DNA from: an uncultured Lachnospiraceae bacterium
GTDB lineage: Bacteria > Bacillota > Clostridia > Lachnospirales > Lachnospiraceae
Length of the DNA stretch: 7,062 bases
Assembly: GCA_934376945.1 (NCBI GenBank)
Contig: CAKRPI010000100.1
Location: 1-7,062, forward strand
Direction of reading: 5' to 3'
Positions 1-6,081 of the stretch are shown here, one piece after another. The translations under genes were made by a program, and so were the position numbers. The notes under the pieces are model-generated. The model saw only the letters and a program-made list of their open reading frames with translations. It did not search any database and was not told where the DNA came from. The first letter of the stretch is position 1, and every line of letters begins with the position of its first letter.

Positions 1-1382
1 GTCATCTTATTATGGTTGTACTGACGGAAATACGGATCCAGCTTCATGTACTCGAGGAAATCGTGCATCCAGCCCATGTTCCATTTCATTGTAAAACCAA
101 GTCCGTCGTCTTCTGCCTTTCCGGTCACCTTCGGCCATGCCGTAGACTCCTCTGCAATCATCATCAATCCCGGATAACGCCCTACCATCAAGCTGTTTAA
201 ATGCTTGAAAAATTCAATAGCCTCCAGGTTTTTATTTCCGCCATACTTGTTCGGTACCCACTGTCCGTTCTCTCTTCCATAATCCAGGTACAGCATGGAT
301 GCCACCGCATCTACACGCAGTCCATCGATATGAAACTGTTCAATCCAGTAAATCGCATTTCCGATCAGGAAATTTTTCACTTCATTTTTGCCATAATCAA
401 ATACCTTAGTTCCCCAGTCCGGATGCTCACCCTTGCGCGGGTCTGCGTACTCGTACAGGCATGTTCCGTCAAACGTTGCCAGCCCCTGCTCATCTCGCGG
501 GAAATGCGCCGGTACCCAGTCAAGAATAATGCCTATCTTATTTTTATGCAGATAATTTACAAAATACGCAAAATCCTCAGGTGTGCCATAACGGGAGGTT
601 GGTGCATAATATCCAGTCACCTGATAGCCCCAGGATCCGTCAAACGGATGCTCCGCAATTCCCATCAGCTCGACATGTGTATATCCCATATCCTTCACAT
701 ACTGTGTCAGCTCCGGGGCCAGCTCACGATAATTATAGTATCCCGGTTCGTCATCGCCATGCGGATGCTTTTTCCAGCTGCCCGGATGTACTTCATAAAT
801 TGATACCGGACTTTCATCCTGCACAAATTTTTCCCGTGCAGCCAGCCAGGCAGAATCTGACCATTTAATTTTGGAAATATCTGCAATTTTTGATGCCGTG
901 CCCGGACGCAGCTCTGCCGAATTCGCAAACGGATCTGCCTTATAAAGCTTTCTTCCGTCCGGAGTTTCGATCAGGAATTTATACAACTCTCCCTCTCCGA
1001 TCCCCGGAACAAACAGCTCATAAATACCAAGTGGCTCTCTGCGTTCCATTTCATGAGATGTTTCATCCCAGCCATTAAACGTACCGATCACATGCACACT
1101 CTTTGCATTTGGAGCCCATACAGCAAACGCAGTTCCCTTTTTCCCCTTCCAGGTCATCGGATGTGCACCCAGCTTGCGGAAAATATCATAGTGAGTTCCC
1201 TGCCCAAACAGATACTGATCCAGCTCTGTGATCAGATACTCCTCCTGCACCGGAGCTTTTGCCGCCTTTTTTCCTGCTGTATTTGATTTTGCCACTCCTC
1301 TTGCCGCTGTTTTTGTAGATGCTGCTTTTGCTGCAGCCGTCTTTTTCGTACCTTCCGTTGCTGCCTTTGCTCTGCCTGCCAT
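1..1382 (-). CDS. glgB: 1,4-alpha-glucan (glycogen) branching enzyme, 3' end outside window
   Basis: GlgB cuts alpha-1,4 glucan chains and re-attaches them by alpha-1,6 bonds during cytoplasmic glycogen synthesis. Only 460 codons are present; the gene runs off the left edge. Residues 1-46 are a Lys/Ala-rich tail. A CBM48-like module follows from about residue 71 (LGAH, then AVWAPNAKSVHVIGTFNGWD), and then the GH13 barrel. Region I is DWVPAHFP (288-295), region II is DGLRVDAV with the predicted nucleophile D358, and region III is AEES with acid/base E411. The intervals D288-D358-E411 (70 and 53 residues) equal those I recall for E. coli GlgB (D335, D405, E458). The extra N-terminal module of the E. 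coli type is absent and the tail takes its place. Region IV and the C-terminal domain lie outside. The ATG start has a GGAGAGGG Shine-Dalgarno 5 nt upstream. The identification is firm. Confidence 0.95.
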   Translation of the reverse strand, partial: MAGRAKAATEGTKKTAAAKAASTKTAARGVAKSNTAGKKAAKAPVQEEYLITELDQYLFGQGTHYDIFRKLGAHPMTWKGKKGTAFAVWAPNAKSVHVIGTFNGWDETSHEMERREPLGIYELFVPGIGEGELYKFLIETPDGRKLYKADPFANSAELRPGTASKIADISKIKWSDSAWLAAREKFVQDESPVSIYEVHPGSWKKHPHGDDEPGYYNYRELAPELTQYVKDMGYTHVELMGIAEHPFDGSWGYQVTGYYAPTSRYGTPEDFAYFVNYLHKNKIGIILDWVPAHFPRDEQGLATFDGTCLYEYADPRKGEHPDWGTKVFDYGKNEVKNFLIGNAIYWIEQFHIDGLRVDAVASMLYLDYGRENGQWVPNKYGGNKNLEAIEFFKHLNSLMVGRYPGLMMIAEESTAWPKVTGKAEDDGLGFTMKWNMGWMHDFLEYMKLDPYFRQYNHNKM

Positions 1383-1384
1383 AA

Positions 1385-1422
1385 TTACCCTCTCCTCTGC
1401 ATTATTTTGCCACTTTATCCAT
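1385..1422 (-). other. Two overlapping mini-ORFs just upstream of glgB (possible leader peptides)
   Basis: Reading towards glgB, AAAGGA is followed by ATG at 1422 and a six-codon ORF (MDKVAK). Its TAA stop shares an A with the next ATG (TAATG, 1404-1400). The second ORF has five codons (MQRRG) and contains the glgB Shine-Dalgarno; its TAA ends two bases before the glgB start. The arrangement is directly visible. That it is translated or regulates glgB by coupling is inference, and in AT-rich DNA it could be chance. Confidence 0.25.
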
Positions 1423-1462
1423 TTGGATTCCTTTATCTTCTTTTCTTAGTAAAGCGTACATT

Positions 1463-2815
1463 CTAATTTACTTTCAGCAGCGCACTTTCTCCTGCTTCCA
1501 GATGAATCTTCACCTTTCCGTTTTCTGCATTTACAGCCTGTCCTGATTCAAGATCTGTAATTTTCTCTGCCGCAACCGGAATCGGAACGTAAAGCTCTGC
1601 AGGATTTTCATCATTATTAACTGCCACGATCACTGCCTTATTATCTGTGATTCTTGCAAATGCATACTGCCGGTTCGTCAGCAGAAGTTCACGATATTTT
1701 CCCTCTGCAATCACCGGATTTTCCTTTCTGCATTTTCCAAGAAATGCAAGAAATTCTGCAAGTCCCGGCACATTCGGATGACGCTCCATTTCCTCAAGCA
1801 CAAGATGTGGACGCAGCGCCGGATCGCCTCCATTTGCCTTTTTCCCTTCGATTCCCCACTCGGAACCGTAATAAATGGACGGCACACCCGGAAGCGTATA
1901 CAAAAGCGTGTATACCGGCTTTAAATGGCGTTTATCATTTAACTTGGAATAAATCCGATCCACATCATGATTGTCCACGAAGGAATACAGTACGCGTCCC
2001 CTGTAAATGCCTCCGTTTTCATCGAACTGACGGCGGATCGTATGTGCAATCTCGAAATAATTATGATCGTTATGTCCGGAATATAATCCCTTGTGCAGCT
2101 CATAATTTGTGACCGAGTGCAGCATCTCCTGGTTTGCCCACCTTGCATAATCGCCGTGAATTACTTCACCCATCAGCCAGAAATCCTCTTTTTCCTGACC
2201 GGTCATCCACCGCATTTCTTTCATAAAATCAAAATCCAGACAATCTGCACAGTCCAGGCGAATACCATCAATATCAAATTCATGGATCCAAAACCGAATC
2301 ACATCAAACAGATAATCCTTTACCTCGCGGTTCTGCAGATTAAGATTAACCAGTTCAAAGCAGTTGCGCCACGCTTCATAACCAAACCCGTCATTATATG
2401 GATTATTCCATCCAAAATTAATCCCCTTGTACCATCCGCAATAACGAGAGTTCTCCCGGTTCAGCTGAATATCCCGGAATGCAAAAAATTCCCGGCCGGT
2501 ATGGTTGAATACACCATCTACCACAATCCGAAGTCCCAGTGAATGTGCCTCTTTTACAAATCGTTTAAAATCTTCATTATCCCCCAGCCGCCTGTCTACC
2601 ATTTTATAATCTTTTGTATCATAGCCGTGTGTAGTCGATTCAAAAAGCGGTCCGATATACACGGCACCACATCCAAGCTTTGCTATGTGTGGAAGCCATT
2701 TTTCCAGCTCCTGAAAACGGTGTACCGTCTTCTCCTCGCGATTTTCAAACGGTGCACCACTCATTCCAAGCGGATACATATGATAAAATACTGTATTGTC
2801 ATACCATTTGCTCAT
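1463..2815 (-). CDS. Compact GH13 alpha-amylase-family glycoside hydrolase
   Basis: A GH13 enzyme expected to hydrolyse or transfer alpha-glucosidic bonds in maltodextrin, cyclodextrin or glycogen-derived chains. There is no signal peptide, so it should be cytoplasmic. Numbered from the ATG at 2821, the barrel begins near residue 8. It shows the usual YIGPLFESTTHGYDT segment (55-69), region I DGVFNH (102-107), region II GIRLD with nucleophile D190, region III GE with acid/base E219, and region IV FVDNHD with stabiliser D286. A short beta C-domain follows from about 385. At about 450 residues it lacks the N-terminal CBM34-like domain of cyclomaltodextrinases or neopullulanases. AGGAG (2824-2828) lies only 2 nt from the ATG at 2821 but 8 nt from the ATG at 2815, so I start at MSKWYDN. 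The gene is 80 bp upstream of glgB with no terminator between, so co-transcription is likely. The family is certain; the exact substrate is not. Confidence 0.9.
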   Translation of the reverse strand: MSKWYDNTVFYHMYPLGMSGAPFENREEKTVHRFQELEKWLPHIAKLGCGAVYIGPLFESTTHGYDTKDYKMVDRRLGDNEDFKRFVKEAHSLGLRIVVDGVFNHTGREFFAFRDIQLNRENSRYCGWYKGINFGWNNPYNDGFGYEAWRNCFELVNLNLQNREVKDYLFDVIRFWIHEFDIDGIRLDCADCLDFDFMKEMRWMTGQEKEDFWLMGEVIHGDYARWANQEMLHSVTNYELHKGLYSGHNDHNYFEIAHTIRRQFDENGGIYRGRVLYSFVDNHDVDRIYSKLNDKRHLKPVYTLLYTLPGVPSIYYGSEWGIEGKKANGGDPALRPHLVLEEMERHPNVPGLAEFLAFLGKCRKENPVIAEGKYRELLLTNRQYAFARITDNKAVIVAVNNDENPAELYVPIPVAAEKITDLESGQAVNAENGKVKIHLEAGESALLKVN

Positions 2816-2828
2816 TTTCATTTCTCCT

Positions 2829-2914
2829 GTTATTATACTTATTTCCTGTCCGTTATTATATTTATTTCCTGCACGTTATTATATTTATTTCCTGCCTGTT
2901 ATTATATTTCCTGC
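2829..2914 (-). repeat. 23-bp tandem repeat array (about 3.7 copies) with a TATAAT in every unit
   Basis: Units lie at 2829-2851, 2852-2874 and 2875-2897, with a fourth from 2898 that lacks an ATTT. The plus-strand core is GTTATTATATTTATTTCCTG. On the coding strand of the GH13 gene each unit gives CAGGAAATAA followed by TATAATAAC. The four TATAAT hexamers are at 2901-2906, 2878-2883, 2855-2860 and 2832-2837, each 17 bp from the next. The last one abuts the GH13 Shine-Dalgarno. The repeat and hexamers are seen directly; promoter function is inferred. Confidence 0.9.
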
Positions 2915-2945
2915 GGCAGCTCTGCCCGAAGCATCTGCCTTTCCT

Positions 2946-3524
2946 TTACGAAAAAATTCCATACATAAACTGGCGCACTACCGCATCGATCTCTTCTTCC
3001 TGAATTTTCCCGCCATTTTCCTCTCCCTCTTCAAATCGAAGAATCAGATAATGATTGATCGTTCCGATGAACCCGATCGCAAACTGACGCTGACGTCCAT
3101 TCATATTTCCAAGCTGATCCGCTGCCCGGCCAAATACATCAACAATCATATCATAAAACTCCGCCACATAAGGCTTTACTGCCTGATAGGCTTCGTTTTC
3201 TCTTGCTGAATAGAACAGCGCCATAAACAGCATATAAAACTCACGATCGCTTTCAAAAAACATACAATATCTGTACGCCACCTGATACAAAGTCTCTTCA
3301 ATCCGCTGCTCCATATCTGCAGCTTCATGCAGAATCATTCGAAACTCCTGAAAAGTTTCTTCAATCAAAGTCTTTAAGAGTCCAAGCTTACTGCCAAAAT
3401 AATAATACAGCGTCGGCTTCGTGACCCCTGCTTTATCCACTATTTCCTGCACGCCCACGGCATCGTATCCCTTTGCATAAAACAGTGTCTTTGCACACTG
3501 CATGATCATTTCTCTATTTTCCAC
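2946..3524 (-). CDS. TetR/AcrR-family transcriptional regulator
   Basis: A DNA-binding repressor-type protein of 192 residues, the usual size for the family. Residues 1-60 form a typical TetR_N domain. Its helix-turn-helix (about 25-43) contains VQEIVDKAGVTKPTLYYYF, followed by the characteristic GSKLGLL segment. The C-terminal two-thirds is a helical ligand-binding and dimerisation domain without recognisable specificity, so the inducer is unknown. The start is GTG (3522-3524), with AAAGGAGT ending 7 nt before it. The next in-frame ATG would cut into the first helix. A near-consensus promoter with an internal palindrome lies 62 bp upstream, which suggests autoregulation. The GH13 and glgB genes follow on the same strand after 130 bp without a terminator, so they are candidate targets or operon partners. 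I found no second copy of the palindrome in front of them. Confidence 0.92.
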   Translation of the reverse strand: MENREMIMQCAKTLFYAKGYDAVGVQEIVDKAGVTKPTLYYYFGSKLGLLKTLIEETFQEFRMILHEAADMEQRIEETLYQVAYRYCMFFESDREFYMLFMALFYSARENEAYQAVKPYVAEFYDMIVDVFGRAADQLGNMNGRQRQFAIGFIGTINHYLILRFEEGEENGGKIQEEEIDAVVRQFMYGIFS

Positions 3525-3585
3525 AGGCGTACTCCTTTCTCATCCGTTTTCACTTTTATCAGTCATTCTTATTGATTCTATTCGT

Positions 3586-3614
3586 ATTGTACCGAACGGT
3601 ATATAAAATGTCAA
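3586..3614 (-). promoter_or_regulatory. Sigma-A promoter of the tetR gene
   Basis: On the minus strand a perfect TTGACA (-35, 3609-3614) is followed after exactly 17 bp by TACAAT (-10, 3586-3591). The -10 box ends 61 bp before the GTG start, leaving room for a leader of about 55 nt with a good Shine-Dalgarno. This is the best-matching promoter I found in the window. Confidence 0.85.
3590..3601. promoter_or_regulatory. Palindromic operator candidate in the tetR promoter spacer
   Basis: TACCGAACGGTA is an inverted repeat with 5-bp half-sites TACCG/CGGTA around AA. It sits between the -35 and -10 boxes and touches the -10 box. TetR-family repressors commonly bind short palindromes placed this way and shut off their own genes. 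Binding by this particular TetR protein is inferred. Confidence 0.65.
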
Positions 3615-3640
3615 TCCATTTTCACAGAATCCACAAAACG

Positions 3641-3673
3641 CACAAAAGGGCATGCCTTTTTTCGGCATACCCT
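3641..3673 (-). terminator. Intrinsic terminator after the secreted acidic protein gene
   Basis: In minus-strand RNA, AGGGUAUGCC (3664-3673) pairs with GGCAUGCCCU (3647-3656) in a 10-bp stem with one G-U pair and a GAAAAAA loop, followed by UUUGUG and, slightly later, another UUUU. It lies about 90 bp beyond the stop codon at 3764 and upstream of the tetR promoter, which separates the two units. The stretch 3674-3763 is A/T-rich spacer with no gene. Confidence 0.8.
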
Positions 3674-3763
3674 CTGAATTTGCTGTGACACCAGTACATC
3701 TTAGATTTCTTCTTAATCTTTTTTTACAATCTCTTTTTTGCAGCTCTTTCTGCTCACGCAGTC

Positions 3764-4468
3764 TTACTGCAATGTATTCATATCCACCAGAGAAAGACGA
3801 ATTACAGTATCATTCAGCGTTACATCGATCTGATTGTCCACACCTTCCACATCTACAACAGTAAAGGAAACCTCAGCGCCTTCCGTAGTCGTAAAGGTTA
3901 CGGTCTGTCTATCTTCACCTACCGTAAATGTGCCGCTTAATGCATTTTGTCCTTCTTCACTTCTCTCATCAATTGCCATTTCCAGATTGTCCCAGTCGAA
4001 TCCCATTGTAATCTGTGTACCGTCCGGTTCAATCCCCGCATAAACAGAATAGTTCGGATTCTCGTTTACTATGTTCTGATCAACCACTGCAAGCTTTACT
4101 TCAGAATCAGTTGGCTCATACGTCAGGATCGTTTCTGTCTGTGAAACATCCTGATATCCAAATTCGTAATCCTGTCCGTCTTCCTCATCTGTGATTGTAA
4201 ATGTGCCATCACCAAATGCAAGCGCTCCTGTAATATATGTTGTCTCATCACCTTCCGGTGTCAGCGCAACACATCCCATAGCATTCTCCGCATTCAGCGC
4301 AAGCGTCCATGTAATTCCATTATCATCCAGCCCCTGAAGTACTACTGTACTGGTATCTGCCGCACTCTCAGTTGTCATTTCTTCTGTCAGTTCTGTCTCT
4401 GCAGCAAAAGCGTTCACAGACATTGCCATGACACCAGCTATCAGTAATGCAAAAAGTTTCTTCTTCAT
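3764..4468 (-). CDS. Secreted acidic protein of unknown function with two tandem ~90-residue repeats
   Basis: I do not recognise a family. From the ATG at 4468 the product has 234 residues. It starts with a clear Sec signal peptide: MKKK, a hydrophobic core LFALLIAGVMAMSV, and a predicted cut after NAFA (residue 22). There is no lipobox cysteine, membrane anchor or sortase signal, so it is probably released. A Thr/Glu/Ser-rich linker (23-42) leads into two similar units, about 44-134 and 143-233. Matching landmarks are GLDDNG/GIEPDG, ITGALAFGDG/LSGTFTVGED, YQDV/VVDV and VKLAVVDQN/IRLSLVDMN, so an ancient duplication is likely. The sequence is rich in Asp, Glu and Thr with beta-strand-like alternation. 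The start at 4468 has GGAGG 8 nt upstream; an in-frame GTG at 4483 overlaps that site and is unlikely. It has its own promoter and terminator, so it is probably monocistronic. Confidence 0.8.
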   Translation of the reverse strand: MKKKLFALLIAGVMAMSVNAFAAETELTEEMTTESAADTSTVVLQGLDDNGITWTLALNAENAMGCVALTPEGDETTYITGALAFGDGTFTITDEEDGQDYEFGYQDVSQTETILTYEPTDSEVKLAVVDQNIVNENPNYSVYAGIEPDGTQITMGFDWDNLEMAIDERSEEGQNALSGTFTVGEDRQTVTFTTTEGAEVSFTVVDVEGVDNQIDVTLNDTVIRLSLVDMNTLQ

Positions 4469-4519
4469 AAATCTTACCTCCACATAATCTTTCTTTTACT
4501 CTGCCTGCAGGTCTACCGA

Positions 4520-4544
4520 CTGATCAGCCTTTCTTTTTCTGATC
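4520..4544 (-). other. Hairpin in the leader of the secreted protein mRNA
   Basis: In minus-strand RNA, GAUCAG (from 4539-4544) can pair with CUGAUC (from 4522-4527) across an 11-nt purine-rich loop, about 50 nt before the start codon. There is no U-tract, so it is not a terminator. It may stabilise the mRNA or be chance. Confidence 0.3.
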
Positions 4545-4572
4545 TCTCTTTGTATTCCCGAAGATATTCCAA

Positions 4573-4601
4573 AGTATATAGGAAATTTTTTCCAATTGCA
4601 A
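4573..4601 (-). promoter_or_regulatory. Sigma-A promoter of the secreted acidic protein gene
   Basis: On the minus strand TTGCAA (-35, 4596-4601) is separated by exactly 17 bp from TATACT (-10, 4573-4578). This predicts a leader of roughly 100 nt ahead of the ATG at 4468. The spacer contains the inverted sequence GGAAAAAATTTCC. The -10 box matches the consensus at 5 of 6 positions and the -35 at 4 of 6. Confidence 0.65.
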
Positions 4602-4622
4602 TTAAGTTGGGAGGAAGTATCA

Positions 4623-4704
4623 TTTTCTGGGATAAAAACTCTGTTCTGGCTCTAAGTTATTCTTTTTCTGGAATAAAAAATTCTGTTCTGGATCTAAGTT
4701 ATTC
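4623..4704. repeat. 41-bp imperfect tandem direct repeat
   Basis: The two copies (4623-4662 and 4664-4704) differ at four substitutions or indels. Both contain CTGTTCTGG followed by TCTAAGTTATTC. They lie between the kinase stop codon and the promoter of the secreted protein gene. No coding function is evident. On the minus strand, the copy nearest the kinase can pair GAATAA with TTATTC at its ends. I see no GC-rich terminator for the kinase operon here. Confidence 0.85.
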
Positions 4705-4719
4705 TATTTACTACTTCAC

Positions 4720-6081
4720 TTACAGCTTCAGCATGATATTCGAATAAAATTCATTTCCTTCTTCATGAAATTCTGCAAGTCCTCCATACTTTTCTGCAAG
4801 CATTTTCACCGAAGAAAGTCCAATCCCACTTTTTTCCTTTTTGCTTGATAAGAACACTTCTTTTTTCTTTATACTACATCCATCCGAGCTGTTCACCATT
4901 GTAATATACAGACACTGACCCTCTTCGCGATCCGCAGACAACTGAATATAGCGCTCGCCAATTCTTACCTTTTCACACGCCTCAATTGCATTTTCAACAA
5001 TATTGCCAAAAATCACACACAGATCAATATCCGAAATACGCTCAGATTCCGCAATCTCAAAACTCCACCCTCCTATATCTATCTGCAGCTCTTCTGCCCT
5101 CGCTGCATAATGTGCCAGAAGCGCATTTAAGGCCGTATTTCTGCAAAAGTCAAAACGCCCTGCATTACCTGCGTACTCCTTACAGAATGAGCCGATATAA
5201 GCCTGCAGCCGCTCAAAATCCTTCCGTTCTGCAAGCTCCCTGATGGAATAAATCATCTGCCTGAAATCGTGACGCATCCGCCTCGTCTCCTCCAGATGTC
5301 GTTTCAGCACCTTATACTGTTCTGCCTGCATCTGAAGCATATAAGCAGAACGATCCATTTCGTACTTCTCAACCAGGTAACGAATAATAAGATACAACAT
5401 AATCTGCAGTGTAACAAAAAGCACAAACAATGTAACAATTAATACAACTGAAATTCGAAAAATACGCCGAAACTTGATCGTACTATAATACCTTGGAACC
5501 ATCATATAATTACAAAATAAAATAATCGCAGGGATCACTCCCGCAATAGCCCATACTGTCGTATTATGAAAATTTTCGATCACCCACGTCAGCTTTTTTC
5601 GGACTACCGCACAGAAAAACAGAACGATTAATAAATTTACAGTTATCTGTGCAAGCAGCCCCCAGCCTGATGAATCCTGCATCGTTCCTTCCGGATGAAA
5701 TACCGCCGCTGTAATATGATAGACCAGCCCGCCAAAAGACATCAACGTCATATCACAAATGATCAGATACAGCAGCTTTACCTTTTCCAGATCGATAAGC
5801 AGCAAATAAAATAACAGCAATACTGTAACAAACGATACATCAATTAGACCATAAATAGGATGCTTATCAATAAAAACACTTAGCATTGGGCATACCACAC
5901 AGACAGCACACAAAATTCCCATTATGAAGGGAAACATTCTTTTTGCCGGCTCGTGCATCCATTTTATCACCGGTGCTATTGCAATTATTGCTGCCGGAAT
6001 ATAAAAAAAGAACCATTCTCCAACCGCAATCAGCAATTCCTGCATCATCGCCCCATTCATATCCGTTTTCCAGGCAGGCAT
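4720..6081 (-). CDS. AgrC-like sensor histidine kinase (GHKL / HATPase_c_5 type)
   Basis: A membrane sensor kinase that should phosphorylate the LytTR regulator encoded just upstream. The N-terminal half has six or seven hydrophobic helices (about 18-38, 50-70, 78-97, 102-126, 140-160, 175-193, 210-234) and no extracytoplasmic sensor domain, as in peptide-sensing AgrC proteins. A helical linker leads to the H-box RRMRHDFRQM with phospho-accepting H271. The N-box is FGNIVENAIEAC (N360, N364) and the G-box is SGIGLSS (G419, G421). The C-terminus closes soon after, as usual for this subfamily. Start choice is uncertain. The ATG at 6081 has GGAGAG 9 nt upstream and overlaps the regulator gene by 25 nt. 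The ATG at 6060 forms a classic ATGA overlap with the regulator stop but has a weaker site. Either keeps all helices. The ligand is unknown, and no agrB or agrD gene is present in the window. Confidence 0.9.
   Translation of the reverse strand: MPAWKTDMNGAMMQELLIAVGEWFFFYIPAAIIAIAPVIKWMHEPAKRMFPFIMGILCAVCVVCPMLSVFIDKHPIYGLIDVSFVTVLLLFYLLLIDLEKVKLLYLIICDMTLMSFGGLVYHITAAVFHPEGTMQDSSGWGLLAQITVNLLIVLFFCAVVRKKLTWVIENFHNTTVWAIAGVIPAIILFCNYMMVPRYYSTIKFRRIFRISVVLIVTLFVLFVTLQIMLYLIIRYLVEKYEMDRSAYMLQMQAEQYKVLKRHLEETRRMRHDFRQMIYSIRELAERKDFERLQAYIGSFCKEYAGNAGRFDFCRNTALNALLAHYAARAEELQIDIGGWSFEIAESERISDIDLCVIFGNIVENAIEACEKVRIGERYIQLSADREEGQCLYITMVNSSDGCSIKKKEVFLSSKKEKSGIGLSSVKMLAEKYGGLAEFHEEGNEFYSNIMLKL

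Noticed and set aside
201..803. Plus-strand open frame of 200 codons
   Set aside because: It lies antisense inside glgB, has no ribosome-binding site, and its translation is low-complexity without domain features. The glgB frame carries all the conserved GH13 motifs.
1448..1472. Inverted repeat AGTAAA/TTTACT at the end of the GH13 gene
   Set aside because: It has only a 6-bp AT-rich stem with a 13-nt loop and no following U-tract on the minus strand, so it is not a credible terminator.
2910..2930. GGCAG/CTGCC inverted repeat between tetR and the GH13 gene
   Set aside because: It is a 5-bp stem with a 2-nt loop and no U-tract, too small to be a terminator or a convincing operator.
2093..2968. 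Plus-strand open frames of about 140-150 codons across the GH13 gene and its upstream repeats
   Set aside because: They are antisense shadows. Their repeated Tyr/Phe/Ile-rich peptide simply reflects the 23-bp DNA repeat.
3703..3727. Plus-strand hairpin AGATT/AATCT followed by T residues
   Set aside because: It has a 5-bp AT-only stem and no plus-strand gene upstream to terminate.
3713..3763. In-frame 16-codon extension beyond the stop of the secreted protein gene
   Set aside because: It is short, basic and unlike the acidic protein. There is no sign of programmed readthrough or a lost stop codon.
4550..4747. Plus-strand 65-codon frame spanning the 41-bp repeat
   Set aside because: It needs a TTG start with no Shine-Dalgarno, overlaps the end of the kinase gene, and its repeated peptide is explained by the tandem DNA repeat.
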